Shown here piece after piece: positions 1 through 5,032 of a stretch of DNA of 5,032 nucleotides; the first letter of the stretch is position 1, and each line of letters opens with the position of its first letter. The DNA is from Chloroflexota bacterium (lineage in GTDB: Bacteria; Chloroflexota; UBA5177; JANWHV01). The stretch is taken from the NCBI GenBank assembly GCA_025450255.1, contig JANWHV010000009.1:1-5032 (forward strand), in the 5' to 3' direction. A model generated the notes under the pieces. The model did no database searches. It was given only the letters and a program-made list of their open reading frames with translations, and was not told the DNA's origin. Both the position numbers and the translations under genes were made by a program.

Positions 1-495
1 GAGGACGATGTGGTGCGGGCCGCGCACCTTGATGCTCGTCGACTGGATGGAGCGAAGATTCACAATGTGGACACACTGCGCGCCAACATCCGTTGGGCTG
101 TCGGGTTGCTCAATCCAATGGCGCTGGACGCCATCACGCCACCGGTCCAGGGGCCGGCCGCGGCCACGATACCCCCCGTGTCGTGCGTCGGCGCCGTGCC
201 GGCAACATCAGATGCGCCAGATCAGGCAAAGGCCGCGCGCGCGATCCTGATGAACGTGCGCCGCGCTATCACCTCCTACCGGCAAGAACGCTGGCAGGGG
301 CTGGCGCGCGCGCAGGCGGCTGATGGCCGTGACGTTCACCGCCGGGCTCATCACCTGCGCGCTATTGACCTTTGCGATCATCGAACGGGCATCGAGCGAC
401 GCTATTATCGCCGCCTGCGCGTTCTTCCTTGTCGGCGCGGCGGTAGGCCTGATCAACAGACTGTATCTCGACGGGCAGGACACGTCGGGGGTTGA
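1..495 (+). CDS. N-terminal part of a frameshifted membrane-associated protein (5' end outside window)
   Basis: This frame is open from the first base of the window, so the true start lies upstream. Codon use supports coding up to about position 310: in 241-300, 17 of 20 codons end in G or C by my count, and in 61-120 the GC pattern is third > first > second position. The real product has a soluble N-terminal segment, then an Ala/Pro-rich stretch (about residues 45-75). A basic amphipathic segment follows at about residues 81-103, containing 'NVRRAITSYRQERWQGLARA'. From about position 314 the frame gives Arg/His-rich nonsense down to the stop at 493-495. The sensible continuation lies in frame 2 and is listed as the gene ending at 910. 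I do not recognise the family. The segment reads like the cytoplasmic lead-in to the membrane helices downstream. An ATG at 10-12 exists, but the open frame runs through it, so I do not take it as the start. Confidence 0.55.
   Translation, partial: EDDVVRAAHLDARRLDGAKIHNVDTLRANIRWAVGLLNPMALDAITPPVQGPAAATIPPVSCVGAVPATSDAPDQAKAARAILMNVRRAITSYRQERWQGLARAQAADGRDVHRRAHHLRAIDLCDHRTGIERRYYRRLRVLPCRRGGRPDQQTVSRRAGHVGG
304..313 (+). repeat. (GC)5 dinucleotide tract at the frame switch
   Basis: Ten bases of alternating GC sit exactly where the coding signal changes from frame 1 to frame 2. Adding one GC unit, or removing one base, joins the upstream reading '...WQGLARA' to '...RRLMAVTFTAG' without a stop. 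Such tracts are prone to strand slippage and to sequencing error, and both explain the break. Confidence 0.6.
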
Positions 496-910
496 GGACT
501 ACGGTTTCACGCGCGCCCGGCTCATGCAGACACCGCTGCTTTCTGGAATGGCGGCGCTCGGCGGCGCGCTGTTGGCGGCATTGCTGCCCTTGCTGCTCAA
601 CGTCTCGCTGACCCAGCCCGCGGCAAACGGCGCGACGACCGCGTCATTCGCGTCCGGGCCACCGGTCACGGGCACAATCGGCGCCGCGACACCCGCGGCT
701 ATCACCGCGCTGCCGGCCGCCACGGCAGTGCCACGGGCCGCGGCGAGCGCCAGTCAACGTCTGGACGACATCTTCAGCCTGGATCGCTATCCAGCCGCGC
801 TCCTGCTGGCGGCGGTTTTCGGCCTGACGCCAGGTCTATTGATCAATCGACTCTCGCAACAAGCCGCAACGTATAAGTCGGAGATCAAAAGTAGCTTTGT
901 GGCGGAATGA
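323..910 (+). CDS. Hypothetical four-helix membrane protein (C-terminal part of the frameshifted gene)
   Basis: This is a 195-residue integral membrane protein of unknown function. Four hydrophobic helices are visible: about residues 1-20, 25-48, 72-96 and 154-173. A long Ala/Thr/Pro-rich loop (about 97-150) separates the third and fourth, and a polar tail ends in 'TYKSEIKSSFVAE'. The motif 'AVFGLTPGLLINRL' at the last helix looks conserved in style, but I cannot name a family. The ATG at 323 is preceded only by a weak AGGCGG, three bases away. The upstream coding signal in frame 1 ends right here. I therefore think 323 is an internal methionine of a longer gene that began before the window, not a true start. 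If the frame break is real, only this part, or a truncated N-terminal part, would be made. The gene converges on the DUF2182 gene, with a hairpin between them. Confidence 0.6.
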   Translation: MAVTFTAGLITCALLTFAIIERASSDAIIAACAFFLVGAAVGLINRLYLDGQDTSGVEDYGFTRARLMQTPLLSGMAALGGALLAALLPLLLNVSLTQPAANGATTASFASGPPVTGTIGAATPAAITALPAATAVPRAAASASQRLDDIFSLDRYPAALLLAAVFGLTPGLLINRLSQQAATYKSEIKSSFVAE

Positions 911-943
911 CATGCAGATCCGCCGCGGGATCATCGTATCGCC

Positions 944-968
944 GGGCTGGCGCCGGCCACGCCAGCCC
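944..968. terminator. Hairpin between convergent genes, possible two-way terminator
   Basis: There is a perfect 9-bp inverted repeat, GGGCTGGCG at 944-952 and CGCCAGCCC at 960-968, with a 7-base loop. It lies 33 bases past the stop of the membrane-protein gene and 20 bases past the stop of the DUF2182 gene, which reads toward it. No T-run follows on either strand, so it is not a classic intrinsic terminator. The position between two convergent stops is the main argument. Confidence 0.5.
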
Positions 969-988
969 TCCCGCGTCGCTTGGCAGCA

Positions 989-2137
989 CTACGATAGGCG
1001 GATGCGCACGGCGCCTACACGTCCATCGACGTCGATACTGACGACATACGCACCCGGCATCAGCCTAACTGTCGCCGCATAGCGGCCCGCGATCCTCCCG
1101 TTCGGCGCGCTGAGCGCCGGCGCTGCCACAGGGCTCCTGGGCGCGCCCATGCCGCTGAACCGCAGGGAGACACGCGCCCCGGCCACGGCCATGCCCGTCG
1201 CGCCGCTGGTCACTCCCACCGTGAAGCGGCCATACGGCTGCATGGTCAACGCGAGTATGTAGGGGCCGGCCACCGCGGTATAGTGATGCGTTCCCATCGA
1301 CGTCGCTGCCTGGGTCATGCCCGCCATGGCCATGGTATCGGTAAGCTGGAGCCCTGACGCGGGGAAAAGTTGGGGCCGCGCGGCCATGAACACGCCGAGT
1401 GCGATGAACAGAACCCCTATCAACCGGCCAATGGTCACCCCCCAGGGCGTCAGCTTTTCCACCACGATCAGCAGGCTGAGTACCGCCATCCAGGCGAGGT
1501 TCATCAGCCCAACCACGAAAAGCACCGCCATAATCCCCCAGCAACAGCCGAGGCAGTAGATGCCGTGCGAGGCGCCCATGCGCAACGCACCCCGCCGCCC
1601 CTCCTGCCAGCCGTGCAGCACGAAGTGGAAGGGCGATCGACAGTGGGACAGACAGACGAACTTGAGCGGTGAGCATTGATAGATGCCGGCCAGCACCAGG
1701 ATCCCGCCGCCAATCAGAGGAACGGCGCCCGAGCCGGCCTGCAGCCGGTCGACCGCAGCCCGCGCCGCCAGATAGACAAGATCGGCCAGAATACCGGCAA
1801 GGACCCAGATCGCCAGGTAGCCCGCCACAAACACGGTGGTAGGCACCGCTGGGCGGCCGGCGGCGCCGCGTCCACGCTGCATCGTGCGAAAGAGCAATAC
1901 GACCGGGGTGACCGCGGGCAGCATCATTGCCGCCATCATCAGCAGCCACATCCCCGCGAACAACACCGCGCCGGCGAGCGTGGTCCGGCCGGGCATGGCG
2001 TCCATCATGGCGGACGACCGCATCCAGAGGATCACCGCCGCCCATGAGAGAACGGCGAGCAGCGTCAGCACGGCGATCGAGGGGAAACGACCGCGATCGG
2101 GCGCCGCCGCGACGCCGGGCGGGAGTGACAGGCTCAT
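989..2137 (-). CDS. DUF2182 membrane protein with C-terminal YtkA/FixH-like domain
   Basis: This is a predicted metal-binding integral membrane protein of 382 residues. The DUF2182 core (about 20-253) has about seven membrane segments: roughly 20-40, 54-84, 104-126, 136-154, 189-212, 213-228 and 233-253. Family hallmarks are 'MWLLMMAAMMLP' (63-74), 'YQCSPLKFVCLSHCRSPF' (153-170; Cys155, Cys162, His165, Cys166), 'HGIYCLGCCW' (191-200; His191, Cys195, Cys198, Cys199) and 'VVEK' (225-228). After the last helix comes a Met/His-rich linker (Met269, 271, 274, 281; His284, His285). About 95 residues of beta-type sequence follow, ending 'MPGAYVVSIDVDGRVG', which resembles YtkA/FixH-like Ig folds. That extension is unusual for the family. 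The gene follows the DUF1326 gene by 15 bases in the same frame. No Shine-Dalgarno sequence precedes the ATG, so translation probably depends on coupling. A metal-transport or metal-insertion role is inference. Confidence 0.88.
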   Translation of the reverse strand: MSLSLPPGVAAAPDRGRFPSIAVLTLLAVLSWAAVILWMRSSAMMDAMPGRTTLAGAVLFAGMWLLMMAAMMLPAVTPVVLLFRTMQRGRGAAGRPAVPTTVFVAGYLAIWVLAGILADLVYLAARAAVDRLQAGSGAVPLIGGGILVLAGIYQCSPLKFVCLSHCRSPFHFVLHGWQEGRRGALRMGASHGIYCLGCCWGIMAVLFVVGLMNLAWMAVLSLLIVVEKLTPWGVTIGRLIGVLFIALGVFMAARPQLFPASGLQLTDTMAMAGMTQAATSMGTHHYTAVAGPYILALTMQPYGRFTVGVTSGATGMAVAGARVSLRFSGMGAPRSPVAAPALSAPNGRIAGRYAATVRLMPGAYVVSIDVDGRVGAVRIRLS

Positions 2138-2152
2138 GGGATCAGCACGAAG

Positions 2153-2782
2153 CTAGATGTTGGACCAGGTGATCGGCGCGTAGTGCCCGTTCTTGCCGGA
2201 GTTATCCCAGCGCATGCCATAATCGGCGAAGGTACTGCCGGCCTCGCCCACGGCCATCGCCACGCCTTCGAGATTGAAGGGGTGAAGATTAGAGGCCATG
2301 ATCGCATCGGGCGTCCCATTGGGGAGCGCCTGCACACCCAGATGCAGCAGGTTAGGAATCTCCACGCTCCGGCGACGGCCGTCCTTCTGGAAGGCGATCG
2401 GCACGGCTTTCACGCCCAGAAAGGTCGAGATAAGCGGCGCGAAGTTCGCCATCATGCCCCCGGCCGCGCCGGAGAAGATCGCCTGCAGGGCTTCGCGCTG
2501 GCTGGTATCGCCGCGCTCGTCGACGTAGAGAGCAACGGTCCAATTCCCCTGTGCCATCGGCCCCGGCGTACGGGCGATCAGCACGGCTTGCAGTCCATCA
2601 AGCCTGGTATCGCCATAACTGCCCGAGTCGATATGGAAGGCGAATGCTACCTCACACGCGCCCTCCGTGGGCGTCGAGGTCAGTTGCGGGTTGACGGACG
2701 CCAGGCAAGGGCATATGACAGCGCAATTGCAGCTCTCGAAGTAGTCAGCCTTGATCTGCCAGGCAGCCTGCGATGAGACCAT
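2153..2782 (-). CDS. DUF1326 domain-containing protein
   Basis: This is a 209-residue soluble protein of unknown biochemical function, and the full length matches the family. The defining motif is near the N-terminus: 'CNCAVICPC' (Cys18, Cys20, Cys24, Cys26), a probable metal site. Other family traits are 'GSYGDTRLDGL' (54-64), 'GNWTVALYVDERGD' (79-92), 'AIFSGAAGG' (101-109), 'FLGVKAVPIAF' (121-131) and the C-terminal 'DNSGKNGHYAPITWS' (193-207). No signal peptide is visible, so it should be cytoplasmic. The start at 2782 is well supported by GGAGG at 2789-2793, six bases upstream. It is the first gene of a two-gene operon with the DUF2182 gene. DUF1326 and DUF2182 genes are often neighbours, which suggests a joint job. 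Metal delivery to the membrane partner is plausible but inferred. Confidence 0.9.
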   Translation of the reverse strand: MVSSQAAWQIKADYFESCNCAVICPCLASVNPQLTSTPTEGACEVAFAFHIDSGSYGDTRLDGLQAVLIARTPGPMAQGNWTVALYVDERGDTSQREALQAIFSGAAGGMMANFAPLISTFLGVKAVPIAFQKDGRRRSVEIPNLLHLGVQALPNGTPDAIMASNLHPFNLEGVAMAVGEAGSTFADYGMRWDNSGKNGHYAPITWSNI

Positions 2783-2842
2783 GCGGTACCTCCAATCGGT
2801 GCTCGCGCCCGGAACTCCCGTCCTCCTCGCGAAGGGGGGCGG

Positions 2843-2873
2843 CGTATAGTCTCGATCATAGCACCACCGTCAA
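2843..2873 (-). promoter_or_regulatory. Promoter-like element upstream of the DUF1326-DUF2182 operon
   Basis: On the minus strand there is TTGACG (2873-2868) and TATACG (2848-2843) with a 19-base spacer, longer than the usual 17. Within the spacer lies an alternative extended -10, TGCTATGAT (2863-2855). Either could drive the operon, and the first would end about 60 bases before the ATG. A 19-base spacer is typical of promoters that need a DNA-distorting activator, such as MerR-type ones. The extended -10 reading needs no activator. I cannot choose between them by eye. Confidence 0.4.
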
Positions 2874-2968
2874 GTACATAGACACGCCGACACGCTCACG
2901 GGTGCGCCACGTGATTTTGGGAAATGACGTCTGGCCAGGTTTGCGGCGCCGCGGGGCATACACCGTGG

Positions 2969-3000
2969 GGGCGTTAACTGGGGCTACGCCAGGCACGCCC
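2969..3000 (-). terminator. Stacked hairpin just after the XRE gene
   Basis: Two nested stems are present: 2969-2974 with 2995-3000 (six pairs, GGGCGT/ACGCCC) and 2978-2981 with 2989-2992 (four pairs), joined by a small asymmetric internal loop. The outer arm begins one base past the stop codon of the XRE gene. No T-run follows, so termination is possible but unproven. The element also lies about 95 bases upstream of the DUF1326 promoter candidate and could instead be an operator-like site. Confidence 0.35.
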
Positions 3001-3001
3001 G

Positions 3002-3238
3002 TCACAACGCGGAAAACCGGGCCGAGGCGAGCGCGGCACGGTCTTCCGCGCTCAGACCGAGCGCGTCGGCCAGCCGGCGCAGCGTGTAGGGGTAGGGCGC
3101 GTGCAGACCGCGCTCGAGATAGGCGATGGCGCGCACGCTCAGCGCCGCATGCTCGGCAAGTTGCTCCTGGGTCATGCCGGCAGCATAACGGAAGTGCCTG
3201 AGCAGGTCCCCGAAGTGGGTCCGCGAGGTCATCAACAT
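3002..3238 (-). CDS. Short XRE-family helix-turn-helix protein
   Basis: This is a 78-residue DNA-binding protein that is almost entirely one HTH_XRE domain. The helices run about 9-20 ('FGDLLRHFRYAAG'), 23-31 ('TQEQLAEHA'), 34-44 (recognition, 'SVRAIAYLERG'), 51-61 ('YTLRRLADALG') and 63-74. I chose the ATG at 3238 because GGGAGAGG sits five bases upstream. An ATG at 3268 in the same frame has no such site. In the family this domain is often the N-terminus of much larger regulators with ATPase and repeat domains. Here the frame stops right after the domain, and no ATPase motif follows downstream. It could be a genuine stand-alone regulator or a stub. It lies upstream of the DUF1326 operon on the same strand, separated by 219 bases and a promoter candidate, so local regulation is possible but not shown. 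Confidence 0.8.
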   Translation of the reverse strand: MLMTSRTHFGDLLRHFRYAAGMTQEQLAEHAALSVRAIAYLERGLHAPYPYTLRRLADALGLSAEDRAALASARFSAL

Positions 3239-3291
3239 GATTGCCTCTCCCAATGCTTTCACGACCACCCGCCGGTATGCGTGGCTACCGG

Positions 3292-3861
3292 CTATTGCCG
3301 CCCCGCGCCGGCTCTCACGCGGGCGCCTACATCAAGCACAACGCGGCAAACGGCCAAATGGGACGCGATCCGCCGGGCCGTTGGGACCTTTAGGGCCGCC
3401 ACCTTCACGCGAGCCCTGAGTCGCCCCAACACGAGCCGGCCGGGATGTCGTCTTTCGACCCGCCGGCAGCGCGCGATCGCGTCCCGTTTCGCCGCGCGCG
3501 GCGTTTGACTACATGGATGGAGTTGGCCATCAGGGGCTTCGAGCGGCGCGATACGGACAACCGCTTCCCGTTCCTCACCCAGACGACCACGAGACTGAGC
3601 GGGTATCCGCGGAGCCCGATTGGCCGCGATGGTGAGCAGCGAGGACAGGCGGATCGCGACCGCCCGATTGAAGGCGCTCCTTCCAGCGCGCGCGTGGCGC
3701 TTGTAGACAAACAAGCCCATCAGCCCGCGCACGGCGACATTCGTCACGGCGCCCTGGTCGTCCAGGGCGCGCCACATGACGCCGGCCCAGGCCGGGGATC
3801 GGCAGCGGCCGCCTGAGCCGGCCGGCCCATGCGGCAACCGGCATCTCACGATCTCCCGCAT
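3292..3861 (-). pseudogene. Possible degraded minus-strand gene with compensating frame changes
   Basis: One minus-strand frame is open for 189 codons, but its coding signal is broken in the middle. By hand count per 60 bases, G or C falls at this frame's third positions in 19 of 20 codons (3721-3780), 16 (3661-3720), 17 (3601-3660) and 18 (3361-3420). In 3481-3600 the count is only 10 of 20 per block. There the neighbouring minus frame (stop at 3405) has 16 and 18 of 20 and reads sensibly, as in 'GYPLSLVVVWVRNGKRL'. The pattern fits an ancestral gene with one indel near 3600 and a second near 3430-3480. The ATG at 3861 has no ribosome site. I recognise no family, so this could also be compositional chance. 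Confidence 0.3.
3749..3770. repeat. Perfect 9-bp hairpin with 4-base loop
   Basis: GCGCCCTGG (3749-3757) pairs with CCAGGGCGC (3762-3770) around TCGT. It lies inside the possible degraded minus-strand gene and about 110 bases upstream of the SnoaL-like start. No T-run adjoins it. It may be a chance product of GC-rich coding sequence or a structural element. No function can be assigned. Confidence 0.4.
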
Positions 3862-3881
3862 AGCTTGAAAGGGTCACTCTG

Positions 3882-4406
3882 ATGCGTTTCCATCGTATCC
3901 TCGCGATCATCGCCGGCACGCTCATCGTCCTGTCCGCCTTCAGCGGCGTCGCCAGGGCACGCGTGCCGCATATGCCGCCGGCCGGCGACGAAGCCGTGGT
4001 CGACGCCTATTTCTTCGCGGTCAACCAGGCACTCGCGGGCGGCGGAACAGATTACTTTAGCGCCGTTATTGACCCGCATGCCACCCTGACCGCTGCCAAC
4101 CCTTCCGGCGTCACCACGACCGTACACGGCTTGCCCGCTATTCAACGCTGGTTTGGCGCCTGGGCCAGGGCGGGCGCCGGGCTCCAACTGACCACCACGG
4201 GCGTCAGCAACCCCACGCCTGGGGTCGTCGTACACTATGAAGTGGCCGGTAATCCCGCTAACCCCACGGCTGCCCGATGCGTACACGTATTCGTCATCCG
4301 GAACGCCATGATCGTGAGCGACAACTTCATCACCTTCTATCGCGCCCCCGCGCCGGCGCCCACGGCCACGCCCGTGGTCCATCATGGCCGGAACCATCCC
4401 TCCTAG
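3882..4406 (+). CDS. Secreted SnoaL/NTF2-like protein
   Basis: This is a 174-residue exported protein. Residues 1-26 form a signal peptide: a basic 'MRFHR', a hydrophobic core, and an A-R-A end before Arg27. The mature part (about 36-153) follows the SnoaL-like pattern. It has an opening helix 'EAVVDAYFFAVNQALAGG', then 'DYFSAVIDPHATLTAANPSG', then 'VHGLPAIQRWFGAW' (81-94), followed by alternating beta strands ending 'VFVIRNAMIVSDNFITFYR'. This cone-shaped fold serves as an enzyme or a ligand-binding domain in different relatives, so no reaction is assigned. The tail (about 155-174) is Ala/Pro/Thr-rich and ends 'HHGRNHPS'. The start is supported by AAAGGG (3868-3873), eight bases upstream. 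The gene stands alone and is followed 14 bases later by a strong hairpin. No clear promoter is visible. Confidence 0.82.
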   Translation: MRFHRILAIIAGTLIVLSAFSGVARARVPHMPPAGDEAVVDAYFFAVNQALAGGGTDYFSAVIDPHATLTAANPSGVTTTVHGLPAIQRWFGAWARAGAGLQLTTTGVSNPTPGVVVHYEVAGNPANPTAARCVHVFVIRNAMIVSDNFITFYRAPAPAPTATPVVHHGRNHPS

Positions 4407-4420
4407 CGAAATGGCCATAG

Positions 4421-4462
4421 CCGGCGCCAGGGCCGAACCAAGCTGCACCGCCCTGGCGCCGG
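4421..4462 (+). terminator. Strong hairpin after the SnoaL-like gene
   Basis: There is a perfect 13-bp inverted repeat, CCGGCGCCAGGGC (4421-4433) and GCCCTGGCGCCGG (4450-4462), with a 16-base loop. It starts 15 bases past the stop codon. This is the strongest hairpin I found in the window. The following bases are TCGGGCGC with no T-run, so it may act as an RNA 3'-end stabiliser or an L-shaped terminator, which need no U-tract. Confidence 0.6.
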
Positions 4463-4555
4463 TCGGGCGCATCGTCGCCACGGAACATGAAGCACGAATC
4501 GAGCGCCACCTGCATGGGCGGTATCCAGAACGCACGAACCGTAACAACGATCGAG

Positions 4556-4578
4556 GCTCCCGTGTCCATAACGGGAGC
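4556..4578. repeat. Perfect 8-bp hairpin
   Basis: GCTCCCGT (4556-4563) pairs with ACGGGAGC (4571-4578) around a 7-base loop. It stands in non-coding sequence about 230 bases before the right-hand promoter. It could end transcription from either side or mark an operator. No T-run is present. Confidence 0.4.
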
Positions 4579-4808
4579 AGCAGGGAGAGAGCGTGCCGAT
4601 GGCCTCGTTCGTGCTCCTTTCCTGTTTGCTCAGCCCACGGCAAATACCGGGATCGCGGTGTATCGGCCGTACTACCGCTCGGTTTGCGGCCGGCGCCACC
4701 ATGACGCCATCTGGAAACCGGCGGTGTTACCGGATGCCCTCACTGTGCGACCATCGCGCATGCATGACCACGAACAGCGCCTGAACAATACCATAAACGT
4801 AGCCGGGA

Positions 4809-4836
4809 TGGACAAGCCAAGCGGCTGTGTTACGAT
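4809..4836 (+). promoter_or_regulatory. Sigma70-type promoter for the right-hand XRE remnant
   Basis: TGGACA (4809-4814, five of six matches to TTGACA) and TACGAT (4831-4836, four of six to TATAAT) are 16 bases apart. A start near 4843 would give a short leader holding the ribosome site GAGGG (4851-4855), eight bases before the ATG at 4864. The ordered promoter, ribosome site and start codon support a once-functional gene. Confidence 0.5.
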
Positions 4837-4863
4837 GGGGGCGACTCAGCGAGGGAAATGCGC

Positions 4864-5031
4864 ATGGAGCAGCGTGCCGGCTCGCGTTTTGGAGACCTGC
4901 TCAAGCACCACCGCCTGGCCGCCAGCCTCACCCAGGAAGAGTTGGCGGGGCGCGGGCGACAGCCCCTTGTGTGCACAGCTGGGTTGGATTGGGGCCTGCG
5001 GATTCGGCCGATTGAAGATAGCGCCGCATAA
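4864..5031 (+). pseudogene. Truncated XRE-family regulator
   Basis: The 55-residue reading begins 'MEQRAGSRFGDLLKHHRLAA' and continues 'SLTQEELAGRG'. It matches the first one and a half helices of the XRE domain and resembles residues 9-29 of the XRE protein encoded at 3002-3238 ('FGDLLRHFRYAAGMTQEQLAE'). From about position 4950 the similarity ends in all frames I read. The recognition helix ('LSVR.I..LERG' in the family) is missing, and TAA follows at 5029-5031. A product could not bind DNA as an XRE domain does. Promoter and ribosome site are intact, so the break is probably a recent deletion or recombination in the coding sequence. The frame closes within the window, so the truncation is not a window-edge effect. 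Confidence 0.6.
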
Positions 5032-5032
5032 A

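Larger units (their letters stand above)
3239..3881. other. Long gap without a clear intact gene
   Basis: The 643 bases between the XRE gene and the SnoaL-like gene hold several overlapping open frames on both strands, none with a recognisable product or a good ribosome site. GC content by codon phase is nevertheless structured. It favours minus-strand coding that changes frame twice (see the degraded coding region at 3292-3861). The only other structure I see is the hairpin at 3749-3770. No RNA gene or insertion-sequence ends were found by eye. Confidence 0.45.
4407..4863. other. Intergenic stretch with two hairpins and a promoter
   Basis: Short overlapping open frames exist on both strands, but none has a ribosome site or a recognisable product. 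The codon-phase GC signal that I sampled (4501-4560) is weak. What can be supported is a 13-bp hairpin just after the SnoaL-like gene, an 8-bp hairpin at 4556-4578, and a promoter with a ribosome site serving the truncated XRE gene at the right edge. Confidence 0.5.

Noticed and set aside
8..250. Open frame of 80 codons at the left edge, plus strand
   Set aside because: Its product is rich in Arg, Trp and Pro with no domain. Codon-phase GC supports the overlapping frame 1 instead.
1065..2045. Long minus-strand open frame of 326 codons overlapping the DUF2182 gene
   Set aside because: It is a shadow frame. Its product is a Gly/Arg/His-rich string without domains, while the overlapping 382-residue product has clear DUF2182 motifs.
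2183..2776. Plus-strand open frame of 197 codons opposite the DUF1326 gene
   Set aside because: It is antisense to a gene with strong family motifs and a good ribosome site, and has no recognisable domain of its own.
3445..3816. Plus-strand open frame of 123 codons in the long gap
   Set aside because: Its high third-position GC covers only 3481-3600. In most flanking blocks the first/second-position pattern fits the minus strand slightly better, and no ribosome site precedes it.
3846..4643. Minus-strand open frame of 265 codons opposite the SnoaL-like gene
   Set aside because: The plus strand there encodes a signal peptide and an NTF2-like pattern with a ribosome site. The minus product is Gly/Arg-rich with no domain.
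4593..4784. Plus-strand open frame of 63 codons before the XRE remnant
   Set aside because: It has a short hydrophobic start but no recognisable domain, and codon-phase support was weak where sampled just upstream (4501-4560). It is treated as intergenic.
1..5032. CRISPR array, tRNA, rRNA or complete insertion sequence
   Set aside because: I saw no regularly spaced direct repeats, no tRNA-like cloverleaf, no rRNA sequence, and no transposase motif flanked by terminal inverted repeats.

Overview
The window is GC-rich DNA with strong third-codon-position GC in its genes. The gene families seen are a DUF1326 and DUF2182 pair, short XRE helix-turn-helix proteins of the 'FGDLLR..R.AAG.TQE.LAE' type, a secreted SnoaL/NTF2-like protein, and an Ala/Thr/Pro-rich membrane protein of unknown family. 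Together they suggest a free-living high-GC bacterium, most likely Chloroflexota. That placement rests on protein style alone and is only moderately secure.

Layout, left to right. (1) Positions 1-910, plus strand: the 3' part of a membrane-protein gene. Its reading frame switches from frame 1 to frame 2 at a (GC)5 tract at 304-313, so it is frameshifted or slippage-prone. (2) A 9-bp hairpin at 944-968 lies between convergent genes. (3) Positions 989-2782, minus strand: a two-gene operon. The promoter-proximal gene encodes a DUF1326 protein with a CNC..CPC cysteine motif. The second encodes a DUF2182 multi-pass membrane protein whose C-terminus carries a Met/His-rich linker and a YtkA/FixH-like beta domain. 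The two genes are in the same reading frame, separated by one TAG and five sense codons. A promoter-like element lies at 2843-2873. (4) Positions 3002-3238, minus strand: a 78-residue XRE-type DNA-binding protein, followed by a stacked hairpin. (5) Positions 3239-3881: no clear intact gene. The base composition by codon phase looks like a degraded minus-strand gene whose frame changes twice. (6) Positions 3882-4406, plus strand: a secreted SnoaL-like protein, followed by a perfect 13-bp hairpin. (7) Positions 4407-4863: non-coding as far as I can see, with two hairpins and a good sigma70-type promoter. (8) Positions 4864-5031, plus strand: a 55-codon remnant of a second XRE regulator. It matches the family for about 30 residues and then diverges to a stop.

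Functionally, the best-supported unit is the DUF1326-DUF2182 operon. The CxCxxxCxC motif, the HxxYCLGCCW motif in the membrane domain and the Met/His-rich tail with a YtkA-like fold all point to metal handling, possibly copper, at the membrane. That role is inference. The nearby XRE gene could be a local regulator, but nothing in the sequence proves it. The rest looks like an accessory region with several genes in decay: one frameshifted gene, one truncated regulator and one scrambled coding remnant.
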